Assembly (NCBI GenBank): GCA_030691775.1
Contig: JAUYDN010000165.1
Coordinates: 1 to 14,799 of the forward strand
DNA from: Dehalococcoidia bacterium
GTDB taxonomy: Bacteria > Chloroflexota > Dehalococcoidia > Dehalococcoidales > Fen-1064
Length of the DNA stretch: 14,799 nt
Reading direction: 5' to 3'
The notes below the pieces were generated by a model. The model was not told where the DNA came from, did no database searches, and worked only from the letters and a program-made list of their open reading frames with translations. The position numbers and the translations under genes are program-made. Positions 13,752 to 14,799 of this stretch are shown piece by piece (within the stretch, counting starts at the first letter, position 1; the number at the start of each line of letters is the position of its first letter).

Positions 13752-14453
13752 ATGAATGTCACTGAATGTGTTCGCCAACGGAAGAGTATTCGAGCTTTTA
13801 AATCTGATTTAGTGCCCTACAGGACCCTCAGGGAGCTTATGGAGTCAGCCTTACGTGCCCCGTCCTGGGCAAACACCCAGCCGTGGCAATTTGCCATCGT
13901 GAGTGGCTGTAAATTAGAGGAAATAAGACAGGAGTATGTAAAGAACGCAGAGGCCGGTGTACGAGGTAATCCGGAACTCGCCTTTCCTCAAGAGTATCCG
14001 GAACCTTTTGACTCGCGACGTCGTTTCCTGGGCAGGAAGATTTATGAACTAAAAGGTATCGGGAGACAAGATGTCGCAGAGAGGAAAAAATGGGGACTGC
14101 AAGGGCTAAAGCTGTTCGAAGCTCCGTGTTGTATCTACATTTATATCGAGCGCTCCTTTTGTTTTCAAGCCAATGGCTTGAACCTATGGCCCATATTCGA
14201 TTGTGGTTTGATAGCAGAAAACATCATGCTGCTTGCTCTCGAATATGGGTTGGGAACCATCCCTGAAGCGGCCGCCGCCACGTATCCTGATGTATTACAC
14301 AGAATATTAGAAATACCGGACACTAAACTGATTGTGCTGGGAATCGCAATCGGCTACCCTGATTGGGATAATATCGTGAACAAGCTTCAATCCGAAAGAG
14401 CGCCATTGGATAATCTGACGCGATGGTATGGTTTTAACCCGGACAGCGACTGA
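13752..14453 (+). CDS. Nitroreductase-family FMN oxidoreductase, 233 aa
   Basis: The N-terminus has the family's phosphate- and FMN-contacting arginines in RQRKSIRAF (residues 8-16) and the flavin loop APSWANTQPWQF (36-47). The C-terminal half has GLGTIPEAAAATYPDVL (167-182) and KLIVLGIAIGYPD (192-204), which complete the FMN site in such dimers. These enzymes reduce nitro groups, quinones or other electrophiles with NAD(P)H; the substrate here is unknown. ATG 13752 is preferred because AAAGGGG ends nine bases before it. An in-frame ATG at 13728 has no ribosome-binding site and would lie about ten bases from the transcript start. It is transcribed away from the tetR operon and is the only plus-strand gene I can support. 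Whether TetR controls it is uncertain. Confidence 0.92.
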   Translation: MNVTECVRQRKSIRAFKSDLVPYRTLRELMESALRAPSWANTQPWQFAIVSGCKLEEIRQEYVKNAEAGVRGNPELAFPQEYPEPFDSRRRFLGRKIYELKGIGRQDVAERKKWGLQGLKLFEAPCCIYIYIERSFCFQANGLNLWPIFDCGLIAENIMLLALEYGLGTIPEAAAATYPDVLHRILEIPDTKLIVLGIAIGYPDWDNIVNKLQSERAPLDNLTRWYGFNPDSD

Positions 14454-14477
14454 CAAAGGCAAACCAATGTTTTTTAA

Positions 14478-14555
14478 CGGGTGACAAATGGGGGTCCAGT
14501 GGCCACCGGAATAGGGTTCAGCCGGTCGGGGGTTCAACCCCTCTCACCCCGACCA
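14478..14555 (+). pseudogene. Degenerate tRNA-Pro-like sequence
   Basis: The 3' part is tRNA-like: a T arm of GGGGG (14528-14532), loop TTCAACC, and CCTCT (14540-14544), then acceptor strand CACCCCG, discriminator A and encoded CCA (14553-14555). CACCCCG-A-CCA is typical of bacterial tRNA-Pro. Counting back gives a variable region CGGTC and a 7-base loop ATAGGGT with T at position 33, which would read anticodon AGG (Pro). The anticodon stem has two mismatches, the D loop is too short, and the 5' strand (CGGGTG) lacks one G of the expected CGGGGTG. Total length, 78 bases, fits a whole tRNA. I read it as a decayed tRNA gene or a recombination scar, not a working tRNA. Confidence 0.4.
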
Positions 14556-14799
14556 TTACCTCCCGCACAATCCAGTCAACCACCTCCGCCAGACCCGTTG
14601 CGATATGCGAAGGTTGCACGTGCCAGCCGTGTGTCACCCGCTCCTGGAACGTCTACCCAGTCCCAACCGGATTACAGCTACACCAGGGGTACATGCAAGT
14701 GAAGAAAACGGACATCTACATCGTTCGTGGGTGGCTCCCGCTTTTCCGGGCAAGAAAGCACAGGGCATTAAACCCACTATCAGGTTGGTTCGACCCTGC
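14556..14799. other. Region with no convincing gene
   Basis: From the nitroreductase stop (14453) to the window end, 346 bases, I see no supported coding region. Apart from the tRNA-like part, two weak frames exist. A minus-strand frame with a GTG near 14640 reads THGWHVQPSHIATGLAEVV and looks protein-like, but is cut by a stop upstream and runs into the tRNA-like segment. A plus-strand frame from ATG 14693 runs open off the edge and reads MQVKKTDIYIVRGW, but its AGGGG is only three bases from the ATG. Both may be gene remnants. Confidence 0.4.

Noticed and set aside
14527..14640. Minus-strand small frame reading THGWHVQPSHIATGLAEVV
   Set aside because: The candidate GTG is only three bases from AGGAG, a stop lies just upstream, and the 3' end is antisense to the tRNA T arm (giving the GVEPPT-type peptide common in spurious calls). 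It may be a gene remnant, but cannot be supported.
14481..14702. Plus-strand frame of 73 codons rich in Pro and Ser
   Set aside because: It runs through the tRNA-like segment, has low-complexity composition and no ribosome-binding site.

Overview
The window is a dense stretch of bacterial chromosome of moderate GC. It most resembles Chloroflexota, probably Dehalococcoidia. That placement is inferred from gene content: a DUF5671 multi-repeat membrane protein, a GH57/DUF3536 enzyme beside GlgB and MalQ, and a pair of family III CoA-transferases. No rRNA or other phylogenetic marker supports it.

Layout. (1) 1-141: the left edge cuts into an IS110-like insertion sequence on the minus strand. Only the first ten transposase codons are inside the window. 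Its upstream end stops abruptly against a 41-bp sequence that also forms one end of a repeat element elsewhere in the window. (2) 159-2382: a two-gene minus-strand unit with its own sigma70-type promoter encodes a small membrane-anchored protein and a 12-helix DUF5671 protein. (3) 2433-8915: a tightly packed minus-strand operon for alpha-glucan (glycogen) metabolism, malQ then glgB then a GH57/DUF3536 enzyme, with overlapping or touching genes. (4) 8924-9160: a 237-bp non-coding palindromic repeat element carrying three tandem 23-bp hairpin units; one end appears to supply the malQ promoter. (5) 9158-13561: a second minus-strand operon, TetR regulator, YeiH-type exporter, and two family III CoA-transferases. 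(6) 13562-13751: an intergenic region with two back-to-back promoters and two overlapping inverted repeats that look like TetR operators. (7) 13752-14453: a plus-strand nitroreductase. (8) 14454-14799: no convincing gene, but a tRNA-Pro-like sequence with an intact 3' half and a degenerate 5' half.

How the genes fit together. malQ, glgB and the GH57 gene form one alpha-glucan remodelling module (disproportionation, branching, and a GH57 hydrolase or transferase). The TetR-YeiH-CoA-transferase operon looks like a regulated catabolic unit. One CoA-transferase has the catalytic Asp in its usual place and the other has Gln there, suggesting a heteromeric enzyme that activates an organic acid. The YeiH-type exporter raises the possibility that the substrate releases sulfite or sulfate, but this is a hypothesis. 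The less ordinary signals are the asymmetric CoA-transferase pair with its exporter, the nested operators between back-to-back promoters, the repeat element apparently interrupted by the IS, and the decayed tRNA-Pro.
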